From Trileptium ribeirensis (lineage: Eukaryota; Nematoda; Enoplea; Enoplida; Thoracostomopsidae), in NCBI GenBank assembly GCA_030248225.1, contig JASANE010009997.1, positions 1 through 64,000 on the forward strand: a DNA stretch of 64,000 nt, given 5' to 3'. Under the pieces are notes generated by a model that was given only the letters and a program-made list of their open reading frames with translations, ran no database searches and was not told the origin of the DNA. The translations under genes and the position numbers were made by a program. Of this stretch, positions 36,401-48,400 are shown one piece after another; position 1 is the stretch's first letter, and every line of letters starts with the position of its first letter.

Positions 36401-39400
36401 GATTAAGTATTTTGAGTTTATGAGAGATGTAAAATTATGGGCACTTATATAGGATGCAACTCTATATAGTAAGGCAAATTTTAAGTAAGCACGAGCTTAT
36501 CTTTCATAAGCGCTAGTTTCCAGAAGTGCTACATGGACTTTTAGTAGTGCAGCACGTTCTGCGGAGGAAACAACTACTTACGAGCTTTGGAATGACTGAA
36601 ACTATGCCATTTTTCTATATTTTTGGTGCTTTTTAAAATGACATAACTTCTTCCTGAGAAATTATAAATGTGCTTGCTCTATTTTTGAAAACAGCGGCAA
36701 ATGTACTACGAAAATAAAAATTAAGCCCAATATGAGCAGTATTTTGCGCCAAAACATTTAGTTAACTTTGGTGGATTTTACCTTATCAATTCGTAACAGC
36801 TTGACAAAATAGTACATTTTCGATATAAACAAAAATGTGGATGCTAAAATAATATATAATTTTTGAAATCAGACGGTCTGCTCCAAAAAAATGTGGGTTA
36901 CATAAAGCCTCATTAGAAACTGCAGTTTAAGACACATTTCGCGCTTACTATATTGTGAGAACATTTTGTCGCACAAACTTGTTATCAATGTTTTACCTAC
37001 GATGGTTTCTTGAAATAGGGAAGGACGCTCAAAGGTTTCCCGGTTTATGCACCCAGGTAAATTTTGGCTTCTTCAGCCGAATTCCTGTCTTAGGGTACTC
37101 AACTACGCAGTTAAAAATTAATAATTTTTCCGCGGGGACAAAATAAATGAATATTCATCTATATGGCTCAAAAATTGGCAAATTTTCCCTGCGGTGCCAA
37201 AATCACGAAAATTGTTACTTCTAAATATGTTGCAGTTATTCGTTAAAATTCATATTCGATGTTCCTTTAACAGTTACAGGAATTTCGGGTCCCATCAGTT
37301 AACCCAAGGGGACCCCACATGAATCAGCGCAAAAACCAACCCAGACTGTTCCCCCAGTTCAGAACTGGGGAACAATCCATGTCATACTTCATAGTGTATA
37401 ATGTTAGTAGTCTGGAGAAGTCATCTATTTATCTATACTTATTTTGATTGCCTATGTACAATAATAATACAATGACAAAACCATACAATATAATCAGTGG
37501 TTCGTGGATTCTTTCATAAAAGCTACAACTTTTCAAACATTTGAGCCTTCGAATATATGACCAATGTATAGAGGACATTTCATTTTGGCTAACAAAATGG
37601 AAAACAACGAATGACTACTTTTCTTTTACACCAATTTGTTCAATTCCATCTTATAGTCCAGCTCGCGGGCATTTAGTGGCTACACAATTGTTACAAATGC
37701 ATAAATGCGTGAAAAATATTTTGAGACTTTTATATAAAATAGATAACATGTGTAAAAAGCATGTTGTAACAAGAGTTACAGCATTAAGTAGGAAATAAAG
37801 AAATCAATGATTATTATCTAACAATCCCTTTAGGGTTTCCAACCGTGCCCCGTAGTGTCTGGCCCAGGGATTAGTTCGAATATTAGGCTTGATTTTTCAA
37901 TATGGTTCGGCTGACCATTGCATTGAATTCAGCACCTCTGGCACTCAGGGTACTATTAAGAATTGGTTTCGCAATGTGACTACACACACACTACACAAGA
38001 GGGGGTTGAGTTGAAAAACTTGCAAACCCATGCACTAGGTACTCACGGCATCATGAAATTGTTTAGGCTAGTGAAGCTCCCAAATAGTAAACTGATATCT
38101 ATGGCTTTGCGAGTTCGTCATTTTATTGAGCGGAGCGAAGCGAAGCGTTTTTATTTTCTGTCTGGGAGTAAAAAGGTCGATGTCCGTCCGTTCGTTAGTT
38201 CGTTCGTTCGGTCCGACGGATCTCAAGAACCACTGAACCGATTTTAAAAAATCTTTTTTTTGTTTGAAAGCCTATCATGTCAGAGTGTGCACCTGATATT
38301 TGGGATTAAAAATTTTTGAGTGGTTAATTAGTAATTAGCTAATTAGTTAAGCTTATGCAGCTAAAATAGAGAATTTTGCAATATTTGTGTTATTTATTGA
38401 AATAGAATCGTTTCGATCAAACCATTATAGGGTTTTTGGGTCGAAAAATTCAAATATAATTTTTTACCATGCAATGTAGTTACAAGAACATAAAATTGAG
38501 TACATTCGTAATGCCACAGCCCAAGCTCCGCTCACAAATGTAGTTCCACTACCGACTAGTTGAGTAACAATTTTCCGCTGTCATTATCTACATGATAGTG
38601 GATTGTTTACCAGTACTTCCGCGCTCCCGGCTACACGACGAGAAAAGGGTCCACTTTCGCAGCTCCTATCTGCTGGCCAAAATTGATATTCGCTGACACT
38701 TTTCGGAGCACATGACATTATGAAACTGACTAGGTCCTAATGAATTTTACCATGGCGCCAAGTCAATAAACCACGTATATTTCATAGGATTTTTTAGACA
38801 GTGCCCAACAACGGAAACAATGTTTCAATCAGATCCGGGTAACTAAGGGGTAACAAATATTCATTTGGACGATAGTACACAGTAACCTAATAAAGAGGAC
38901 TATTATATCTTTTACACAGCGCCCACTAAAGGACCCAGCTGCCAAGTCGAGAGCTGCCAATACAATCCATCAAGTATGCTGTACATTGGTCAAATATGGC
39001 GTAGAAATAAACAAAATTTTTTTGTGATAAACTAAATTCATATATACACTGGAAGCGATTCACAATGATGTCCATGTCATGCATTTGAAAATACTATAAA
39101 ATTTGGTTTTCGCAAAAATTTCGCAACAGAGAAATAAAACCGTAAATTTGGTCTCAGCTAGTAAAGCAAATAAGTGCTCACTCGATAAGATATAATATGT
39201 AGATAAATGATAGTTACATACAATGAAATATGTCGAGAATTATATTTAGTTCGTTCGAGCGCAAATGAGCAGTTATATACAAATTTCCTTTCCTACCTAA
39301 ATTTACATGACCCGCCAAGACCCAGGGGTCAACCTGTCGCTCGAGATTTGATTAAGAACGACAGGTTACCGGAATTGTAGTACCTACTGAGGGCCCCAGG

Positions 39401-42400
39401 TCCAGCAGAGTTTTTTCCATCCGTGGCCGCAGATATTAAGGACAAATCGCATTTAAGGTGCAGTGGGCGGGGAACCGCTGGATCCAAAGCAGTCGTTTCC
39501 GCCGATCACCTGTGACTGGCATCGCTGCACACAGGCGGACCTCCCAGCCTCGGATGATTTTTTTATCATAGTTTGTCACCCACTAACGCAGGGGACTCGG
39601 ACTTTTTATTTGTAGTTTATTACCAACTAGTTAGGGAAGTGGCTATAGTTCCAGTAGAAAGATATCACTAAGCGATTTACATAGAGGCGCGAACTGGAAC
39701 TTTACAGGAAATAGAGTTGAGCGACTCTAGATCTACCAGGACCTCAAGATGATGCCCTTGACACCTGCTACATGCATTATATTTAGGCTACAACAAATTA
39801 CTACACAGTTGATCAGGGTTGAGTCCCATAACGTAGCATCACTGCAGTTTGGAGTAATATTAACGTATTAGAGATTTTCCTGGTATTAGTATGCCTTTCA
39901 CTGTTTTACAGCGGATGTCAAGGCCACATTTCATTACTAAGCGACGTATAACCAGAATAGCTGATTGGAAAATTCGTGCGCCGCTGTAATAATGGACTAT
40001 TCTTGCGAGCAACAATAAAAGCCAAAGTCCTTAATTTATTTTATGTCTCGTTAAGATTATCTGTGGTCTTGCATCCGCTTCGGCGCAACCAGTCTAATAT
40101 AATAACTCCGGGACATTCACAAATTATAAACACAGCGAATGTAACATAATCAATTTTCAAAAATATTTGGCCAATAGTTCTGTATCGCGGTTAGCAGATT
40201 ATGGCCATGGTTAGAGAATGAAAATGTGGCTGTTGCTGTAGTAAATGACCACTGAAAATTGGTATTTTGCGAGACATCGACCACATGCACAAATCCACGA
40301 CCTGAGCCGATGACACGAGGAGCCGACTACCGTGAAATATCAAGCGACTTTTGGCATTACCGTTATTGTATGTATAGCGAACTGAGTACTCTGACCCTGT
40401 TGCTGTGCGTGGTTGCAGTTTGCGACATAAAAAGTAAATAACACAATTTCATATTATGTTTAGCCGACGATGCTGATACGACAATTTTGGTGCATTTCGA
40501 TCGCACGTAGATCTATTTTAAATGTTATCACGTGGGTTAGACAGATACAGCTTCTCTCGCTGCATAAAATGGGCCCAATATCGCCATTATGTTCATCGGT
40601 TATGAAGATATGACCGATTGCGTGTATTTCGGGTCTTATACCTTGTTTACAACCTTCTAGAATAATTTTGTAGAAGTTGAAAATTAGGTGTAGTACAGTG
40701 GTTACGGTCAACAATAAAAAGCGAAAACTTTGCGTTTATTTATGACAGTTTGTGTATAAATCTCCACAACTCACGGCCTTACATACATCGACAAAACAAA
40801 AAGTATTCCATCCTTGAATACATTATTACGATAATATGTATTTTATATTGACACACATCTTACCTACTGTACATATATGTGCTCATCATCGTACTTACGT
40901 GCACACATTTATGCGCAAAGCAAGGATCACTACGTGCATACAACGAAAGAAATAGAAAGAGCACTGCATATGATAGACAGGTAGTTGTAAGTGATACTGG
41001 AATTACAGTATCCCCAGAAATGAGTGCTGTTCTTTCGATTTTCGCTCGACGTTCGTTCGAAAATTTCAAACTTTTTCGAAACATTTGAATTTTGTTCGTG
41101 ATCTGTTAGAAATTTTTAGCGCGCTTTTTTAAAATTTGATGGAAATCTGTTCGATGTTTGTCGTTCGAAGCTGAACGCTCATTTCTGGCTACTACTATAC
41201 CACATCATTCATATATTTATCGACAATAATGCATCAACATTTTCCATGCTCCTCCTAACACTGGGCTAGCCCGGAAAAACAGCCTATTTTACGTTTAGCC
41301 AGATTTGATTTTACGCAATGAGCTTAGCGGTAATCTGACACAAAGTAATATATATTACACAACGTCCCAAATTAGCTGTGGCCAAATTTGGTGTGATGAA
41401 GGGTTACCCCCAGCTTTTCGCGATCATATCGGCTATGTCTCTCACGTGAGCAACAGCAATTAGAATGCCAAGGTGCCACATAAGAGGGATGCCAGCCATC
41501 GGTGATTGTTATTCCTACTCTAATATCAATGGTTAATTGGCAACATGTAGCATGTAATTTCGTAAGTAAACTTAAGGCGACCGCACCAACCATCCTATTA
41601 TAATAATCAATTAATATAAAATTACAATCCTCTGTTAATAAAAAAACGCTGAATTTCGTTCAGTTTTCGCTAACCCAAAATTTGTCAAAATCAAATCCAA
41701 GTTCCAGAAGTTATACCCTTGTTCTCGAGCACAGTTTTGGCGATTAATTTGAAAAAATTCTGTTTCCTAATAACTGATCGTTTGCATTTTTGGATTATTC
41801 AATCTTTCCGAACAAATTTAATGCAACAGTGCTGCCACACATCAAAAGCGATCCTGTAGTCAATATCCTGAAGTTCTAGAAGAAAACCAGCTGAATTCAA
41901 ATTCGAGTAATTTTCCTTCTTAAAAATTTCGGCGAATTTTTCCTGAATTTCCGAAAACACAACATGGCTTGATTTCCATCGCAGAGCAGTTTTTTCACGA
42001 ACAGTTCTGTGCCGAATATCAGTATACCAAAGGCGTACTGGAATAATTTTCACGCGAAGTAGCAGAATAGTATTGCTCGGGGTGCCACTTTAAGTTTACT
42101 CGCGCATTACCCCAAGAAACATTCATTTTATTAATTTGCGGAATATCCGATGCTCTCGTAAAGAAATTGCGGGTATCCCATAGACATTTATAGGGGTATG
42201 TATAAGCCAAAAAGCGACCATATTTTTGGAAATAATAACGTACATGAGTTGGACCAAGTATTATAATCTCCTACAATTATTATCAAGGAAGTATGTGAAA
42301 GATGTGATTTAAAATCCTTGAAGCGACGACTGCGTGGAATCGTTTATAATACAATGTGCAGGTACAACAGCTATGTAGCATTCTGAGTCAAAAATTAAAA

Positions 42401-45400
42401 TTAGAAAACGCAACCAGGCTGCAACTGCAAGCAGTGAATTGAACTAAACAACGTCCTATTATTTCACTACGACATCAGGTCCGCTAACCGTTTACAACCT
42501 TTTGGCAATACAATATTGTGTCCGTGGAGCCTCGGATTGGATGGCTATTTTACAGTATGTTCATCATCACAATATGCGACATCAATACTGAGTACAATAT
42601 ATTATTCTTTATTATTATTACTATTATGAGCAGAAACAGTGTCAGCAGTTGAATATGAGCACATTGATTGTATATGGCAGACAACGTTGGCAGAAGCAAT
42701 TATTACTATTGTAGCAGGAGTTACAAAAGGCGAAATCGTTTCCTGGAATCAATGTTTAATACTTACATCCACACAAATCAGCGTATTTTAATGTTATTGT
42801 CGCATCCCTGGTGGGTAAAAACTTTGCCCGAGGGTACCGACGGGAGATCCCGTTTTGAACAAGGGAGGACCCTGCCACTGACACGTCCCACCACCTCCAA
42901 TTGGCAGAACTACTACTCCAACCGCCACTCTTAATATACAACAACACTCTATATCTCAATCTTGAAAACAAATAAATAATCAAATTTTGGTTCTCAGCGA
43001 ACGAGCAACGAGCCAATTATTTAAAAAATAAAAAAACTTAAATCGAATATGTCCAAATTCTGTTACAGCACACAATCCATTCATTTTAAAACTTTACAAA
43101 AAAGCAATGGCATAATATGAAGCTATTTTAACGTTAATCAAAAAGTATTTCACCGAAAGCTTCTTAAATTCCGTACGTTAAGCTGTCACCCCAATCTTCT
43201 TCGGAATATTCAATTCATACTAGCCAATGATACGTGAAGGCACCAGTTGCGTAAAACTATCCCTACCACATGTGATCGCTGGTCATTCGAGACTTGTTCA
43301 ATACTTGCTTGAAAACTGTTTTGTTCTAACCGTGTTCGAAGGACCTCATAGACGTGATCGAAATATGTGCAAACAGTGTTAATCTAGTATCTGTTAAATG
43401 GGACCAACGCATTAATGAAAAAATTACTGTTGTTGACCAAAAATGATCGAACCGTATTCGAAACCGTTCGAAATATTTTTTATAAAAAATATCACTAACT
43501 CTATACATTAGAAACCGGCAGTCATTCTTGCAGGGGCTGTATCTCAGTCTAAAATTCACGTCCCACGAAAAAACGATAATTTTTTGGACCTCTGTACAGT
43601 GTCTACTAGAGTAGTTGGATAATTGAATTACAAAATTGAATGTTAAAGCAGAACTATGACAAATTTTGAACAGTGTACTCTCGATTTTTGCCATATGCTT
43701 AATATCCAGCAACATAAGTGCAACAAAATGACGAATAAAAACATCAAAATAACAAAAAACTTTGTATTAGGAGTAAAATTTAACCAACAAGAGCTCATTA
43801 CATGGGCCAGTACCAATAGGATCCCATGGGTCAGGACCTTCTCCTTTCCGACCAACGATCCTAAACACTTCGACAGTTCGAAACAAAAATCTTGTATAAA
43901 AAGTACAATGATTTGCTCTTACAATGGACCATCTCTAAGAAATTTTGGTACCGGCCCTGCACATTGCTATAAGGTTTTAAATTGGGACAATTATTGTGCC
44001 ACTTTATCTTTAACATTATTATTTCATCATTTTAAAAAACGATGGCTTCAAACGACAAAGTGGCTTACAGGTAGCCGTTTTCCAAGCGCAACAATTCAAC
44101 CTGGACGCAATTGAATGATTAAAATTTAATGGCTCTTATGAACGATGCTATATTACACTCTGGCATGCAGTTATGTTCGTCACTGTGTAACGTCGCGTGT
44201 CAAATAGAGTATTGATTGCTAATCCACGGAGTATTAAAAAAGTCGTTGTTTAAATCTTGTTTTATGCATGAAAAGGGGACGCCAGATATTGCAATCCCAA
44301 ATATATGTACCACTGCGCAGCAGGACACTTTAGGGTCATATCACGCTACGATGACCTTTTGCCTCAGAAAAAATGACTAATGACTTTTTTGCTCCGATTA
44401 TCTTCATTTTTACACCCTATGACCAAAAAACGTCAAGGATCCCTAATTTGAGGTCGTTATAGTAAATTTTTTTACCGTTTTTATGCTATGGCTTCCCAAA
44501 TACCACCCCCCTGCTGCTCAGCAAGGTACCATAAAATGGCCTCTGGTATGCTCCAGGTTGCATCTAGCCTCGATTTTGTGATCGTATCTCGTGCAGCCCA
44601 TCAGCGCGGTCAAAATGACGTTATGCGGAACTCCGTATATCTAAAATTAAGCTTTTTATGCCTATTCTTGGTTCAAATTTAACACTTTTAAAACACGAGG
44701 GTGCCGATTTATACCGGTTATTAAATGGAAACGAAGCGGCCATAAACGGTAGCTATTTATATCGATAGTTTAGCCTGGGGGAAGTGTTATGCAAAAAATT
44801 CAAAACATACCCTTTGCCAGATATGCTAGAATGCCGGAAGTAGCTGGTGGTCGGGGGGGTGGGTAAAATTTGGCGGGGGGTGGGTAAAATTTGGCGGGGG
44901 GGGGGTGGGTAAAAATGTGAAATGGCCAATTCGACCGTGTGTAACCAGCATAGTTAACTTGAAAACGGTATGTAAGATATTCTATACAACAGTTTCCACT
45001 ATGAGGGTACAAAATGGCAGCCCATATCAACTGCCAGTGTACATGCCTGAGACCATGGTCGGGAGAGGGTAAATTTAGAATTTTTTCAAAAAATAATTTT
45101 GCGACATATGTCGTCCAAATGTATTGCCACAATGTATTATGAACCAAAAGCGTGAAATTTCCTCGAAATAACATCGTATGTTCGATTTTTCCACATTTTG
45201 GTGGTGGTTGGGGGTGGGTAAAAGTGTGGTCGGGGGTGGGTAAAAGCCTGAGATCAACATGTTGGGCGCGAGATAGAGCTCAGGTCGTTTCACCATTCGC
45301 TTCGTGATTGGAAAGAACCATAACAGACAAATTAATTGACTTCTACTGACTCCACCATACCCCTAACAAGCAACGGTCGGGGGGGGGTAATCAAATGTGC

Positions 45401-48400
45401 TAAAATCGACCTTTTGACCCTAGCGCTGGGGCAAGTAACAGCAAGCACCTGGGTTAATATTTTTTCAAAAGGCACCCAGGGGACAGGTATGATATATGAA
45501 CAACGTTTATGCACCATGCATAAGTAACGAGCAATGACCAAAAAAAGAATTTGGTCGGGGGGGGTAAAACTGGGGTTCATGCCATATCGACAGCTGTCAC
45601 TCTCCATGATTGGAGTAGATTTGAAAATCGTGCAATTAAAAATGTTGTGTAGACCTGACTAATCCTGCATAGAAAAGAATTTGGCCATAACTTCGAACAC
45701 GGAGCCACGACACTACCCGAAAAAAAGAGGTCGTAAAATTAGTAATTACGATTTTTGTCAATTTGGGACTTATGTGGATGTCCAGCCTCTTACGGCGTGC
45801 GTGAAGCCGAAAAATTTTTTTTGTTTGAACTAGCTAACTAATGACGCTTCCTAGAGCAAATAACATTTTTACCAGTTCTCTGCACGTTTATGTGCTGCTG
45901 GCCAAAATATCCAGTTTACCCCCCCCCGAACAAAAGGTCATCGTAGCGTGAAATGACCCTTTCCTCTCGTTAGTGGTTAACGGTATGCGTTTTAGATGAA
46001 ATTTGGCCCAGACAATGCAAAGTGTGAAAGTAATAATTTATAGCATATTTCTAGCATGAAATGACTTCCGCGTATCGAGCAAAAATCGACCAAAATTTAC
46101 CAATACACCGGTAAATATCGAACTTCGACTATTATTGGAGCAAAATTCAAAAAAAATCGCTCTAAGAATTTCAGGCCGCTGTCGAACGAAATTCGAACAC
46201 GTCTAACAAAACGAAAATTATTTTCAGCGAACATCGAACGAACAAGTCATTTCTGGCAAGTACTTATACATACTATGTATTATTAGGATTGACGTCACTT
46301 CGCGCCAGAACTTGACTTACGCTTGCAACACAACAGCTCCAATTTTATGCACAATAGCAATTTCCAAATACTGGTTAGCGTATAGATTGACAATGTAGCT
46401 TTGTGCAGTCGTGACATGAAGTATAATTTTTATGGAAATCGACAAAAATCGAAAATTTTTATTCAAATAAAAATCTACCGAAATTTAGTTTAATCGAAAT
46501 CCATCTAATTACAATAGATTTTTGCACAAATTTTGACTGTGGCTGACATAAAACGTATATACAGCTTAAATTTAGATAAATCTATGAATAGATTTGTTAG
46601 ATAGCGCGATGTCATCAAAAGAAATTTCTATTGTCTTCAGCACGAACATATATGTTCATAACGAGTCTAAACGACTACTTTTTAGCAACATTAATTCGTG
46701 CATAGACGCTTACTTGTATTTTGATGGCACAATTCCACAGTGACGCTTTCGACATTCTTCGTCGATAAGCCACGCACGCCAGGTACCGGGATCACCATTA
46801 AACGCTGTATGATCGATATAAAGAATATCTCCTGCTTTGAATGACAGCTCATCATCGCTCGATGTTGTACGGTCAGCTAACGCGCGGACGTAAAACGCGT
46901 CACCTGCGCCTTGTTTTTGCAGCTCTAGCGACTCATATTCTGAAAAATTATTTATTCTGAAATAAAGTTAGATAATAAATATAAAAATAAAATATTAGCG
47001 TCACCAGTGCCTTGGTCTTGTGGAGGTTTCGTGGAACAGTGCGCGCAAAAATGGGCAGTTTTGCGTTTAGGAACCGTTGGCCAGATACTAAAACCTCCAA
47101 TGCATTAATTTATGGTTATTATGATCTTTTAATTACCAACAATCGACTGCTAATGACTTTTATCAGCAATGACTCCATGCTTGACATTAAAATCTCTAAC
47201 AAGTTGAAAGAAACGTTTGTCTTTTACAAATAGCCAAGGATGTCATCGGCTAGCTGTTGTTAGAAATCCTGCACTATGCCACAAATGATTTTTGTCATTA
47301 ATGGGTAGCCGTTAGAAACTTTCGTCTCTTGCAGCAAGCTGTAAAACACGAAAGTCTCCGAAAGGTACCAATTAAAAATTTCAAATAACTAATAGATGCC
47401 TATAAAATTTTACTGCTAGAGCTAGCGATTTCTGCCCTTATGGTAGCAGACCATGAATCTACAATATAGCTAGCCATAAAAGACTAAAATCTCTAGCGAC
47501 TAACTGTAACAGATTTTTCCACTATTTTGTCGCTCTGCAAAGCTCAGCAGCTGTTAAAAATTTTTATATCTCGCAGCCTGCAATAATATACAAAAATCTA
47601 TTACAGTCAACCGTTAGATGTTCGCAATTCTAATAGATAATAGTTAGAGACTTTCGTAATTTATAGCTGGCTAACTTTCGAAAAGTTTCTAACAGCTTGC
47701 CCTTAGAAACAAAAACTGTTATGTCGCGCGAGATTTTAGTCTCTAAGGGCTAGCTGTTACAGATTGTTATCTTGTTCGGCAATCTGCAAAAGGCAAGTTT
47801 CTTACAGCTATACGTATTTGTTAGAGGTTTTAATGTCAAACAAGGAGATGACAAACTGCAAATTTTGTGTCTAACGGCTAGCTGCTACATATTCTTGACC
47901 TTTTTGGCTATGTGAAAAGACAAAAGTTTATTACAGATACGTATCTATTAGAGATTTTAATGTTAAACAAGGAATCATTAAAGACAACTACAGTATCTAG
48001 TAGCCAATTGCTAGAAACTGAGATATCATAGCATAACAGTCCATTAGAGATTTTAGTTTTTTTCCAAACTTTGGTTACAAAGCTGCCAACTTTTTGGCCG
48101 CGCTACTCTGTGAATCCTGTATTGCTGAACTAACGACTCACATTGTGAAATTACTTAATTTTATTACATAAAGTATAAATTTATACAATTATATTACTAT
48201 TATTATAGCACATGAATTCTTAAGATTTTGCAACAGTTCCTTTTTATTAGCTCACTCATAAAGCGACATTGTGTTGGGTACTGTATTTATGCAACATTCA
48301 CTGTAATCTATTTACGCAACTGCGTGAAGAACGTACCATCCTTGCAATATTTTACAAGCAGTGAGACGTGACCATCGTTATTTTCCGCATATTTCGAGAT

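Larger units (their letters stand above)
33421..46713 (-). other. 13.3-kb dlg5 intron between SH3 and hook exons
   Basis: The exon phases on both sides fit (AA + G), and protein continuity across the junction argues that no dlg5 exon is missing. Besides repeats listed separately (36.0-36.4, 38.1-38.4, 41.0-41.2, 41.6-42.1, 44.3-46.0, 46.05-46.26 kb) I see no coding exon I can support. Stretches 33.5-35.9, 36.5-37.9, 38.4-40.9 and 42.1-44.3 kb are AT-rich and show only chance-length open frames. Confidence 0.8.

Noticed and set aside
43326..44114. Open frames of 129 and 152 codons on opposite strands
   Set aside because: No known motif, and frames overlap in antisense. The longer one is only mildly unusual for this much sequence.
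44800..45174. 124-codon Pro-rich minus-strand frame
   Set aside because: Produced by the G-run arrays of the TIR element.
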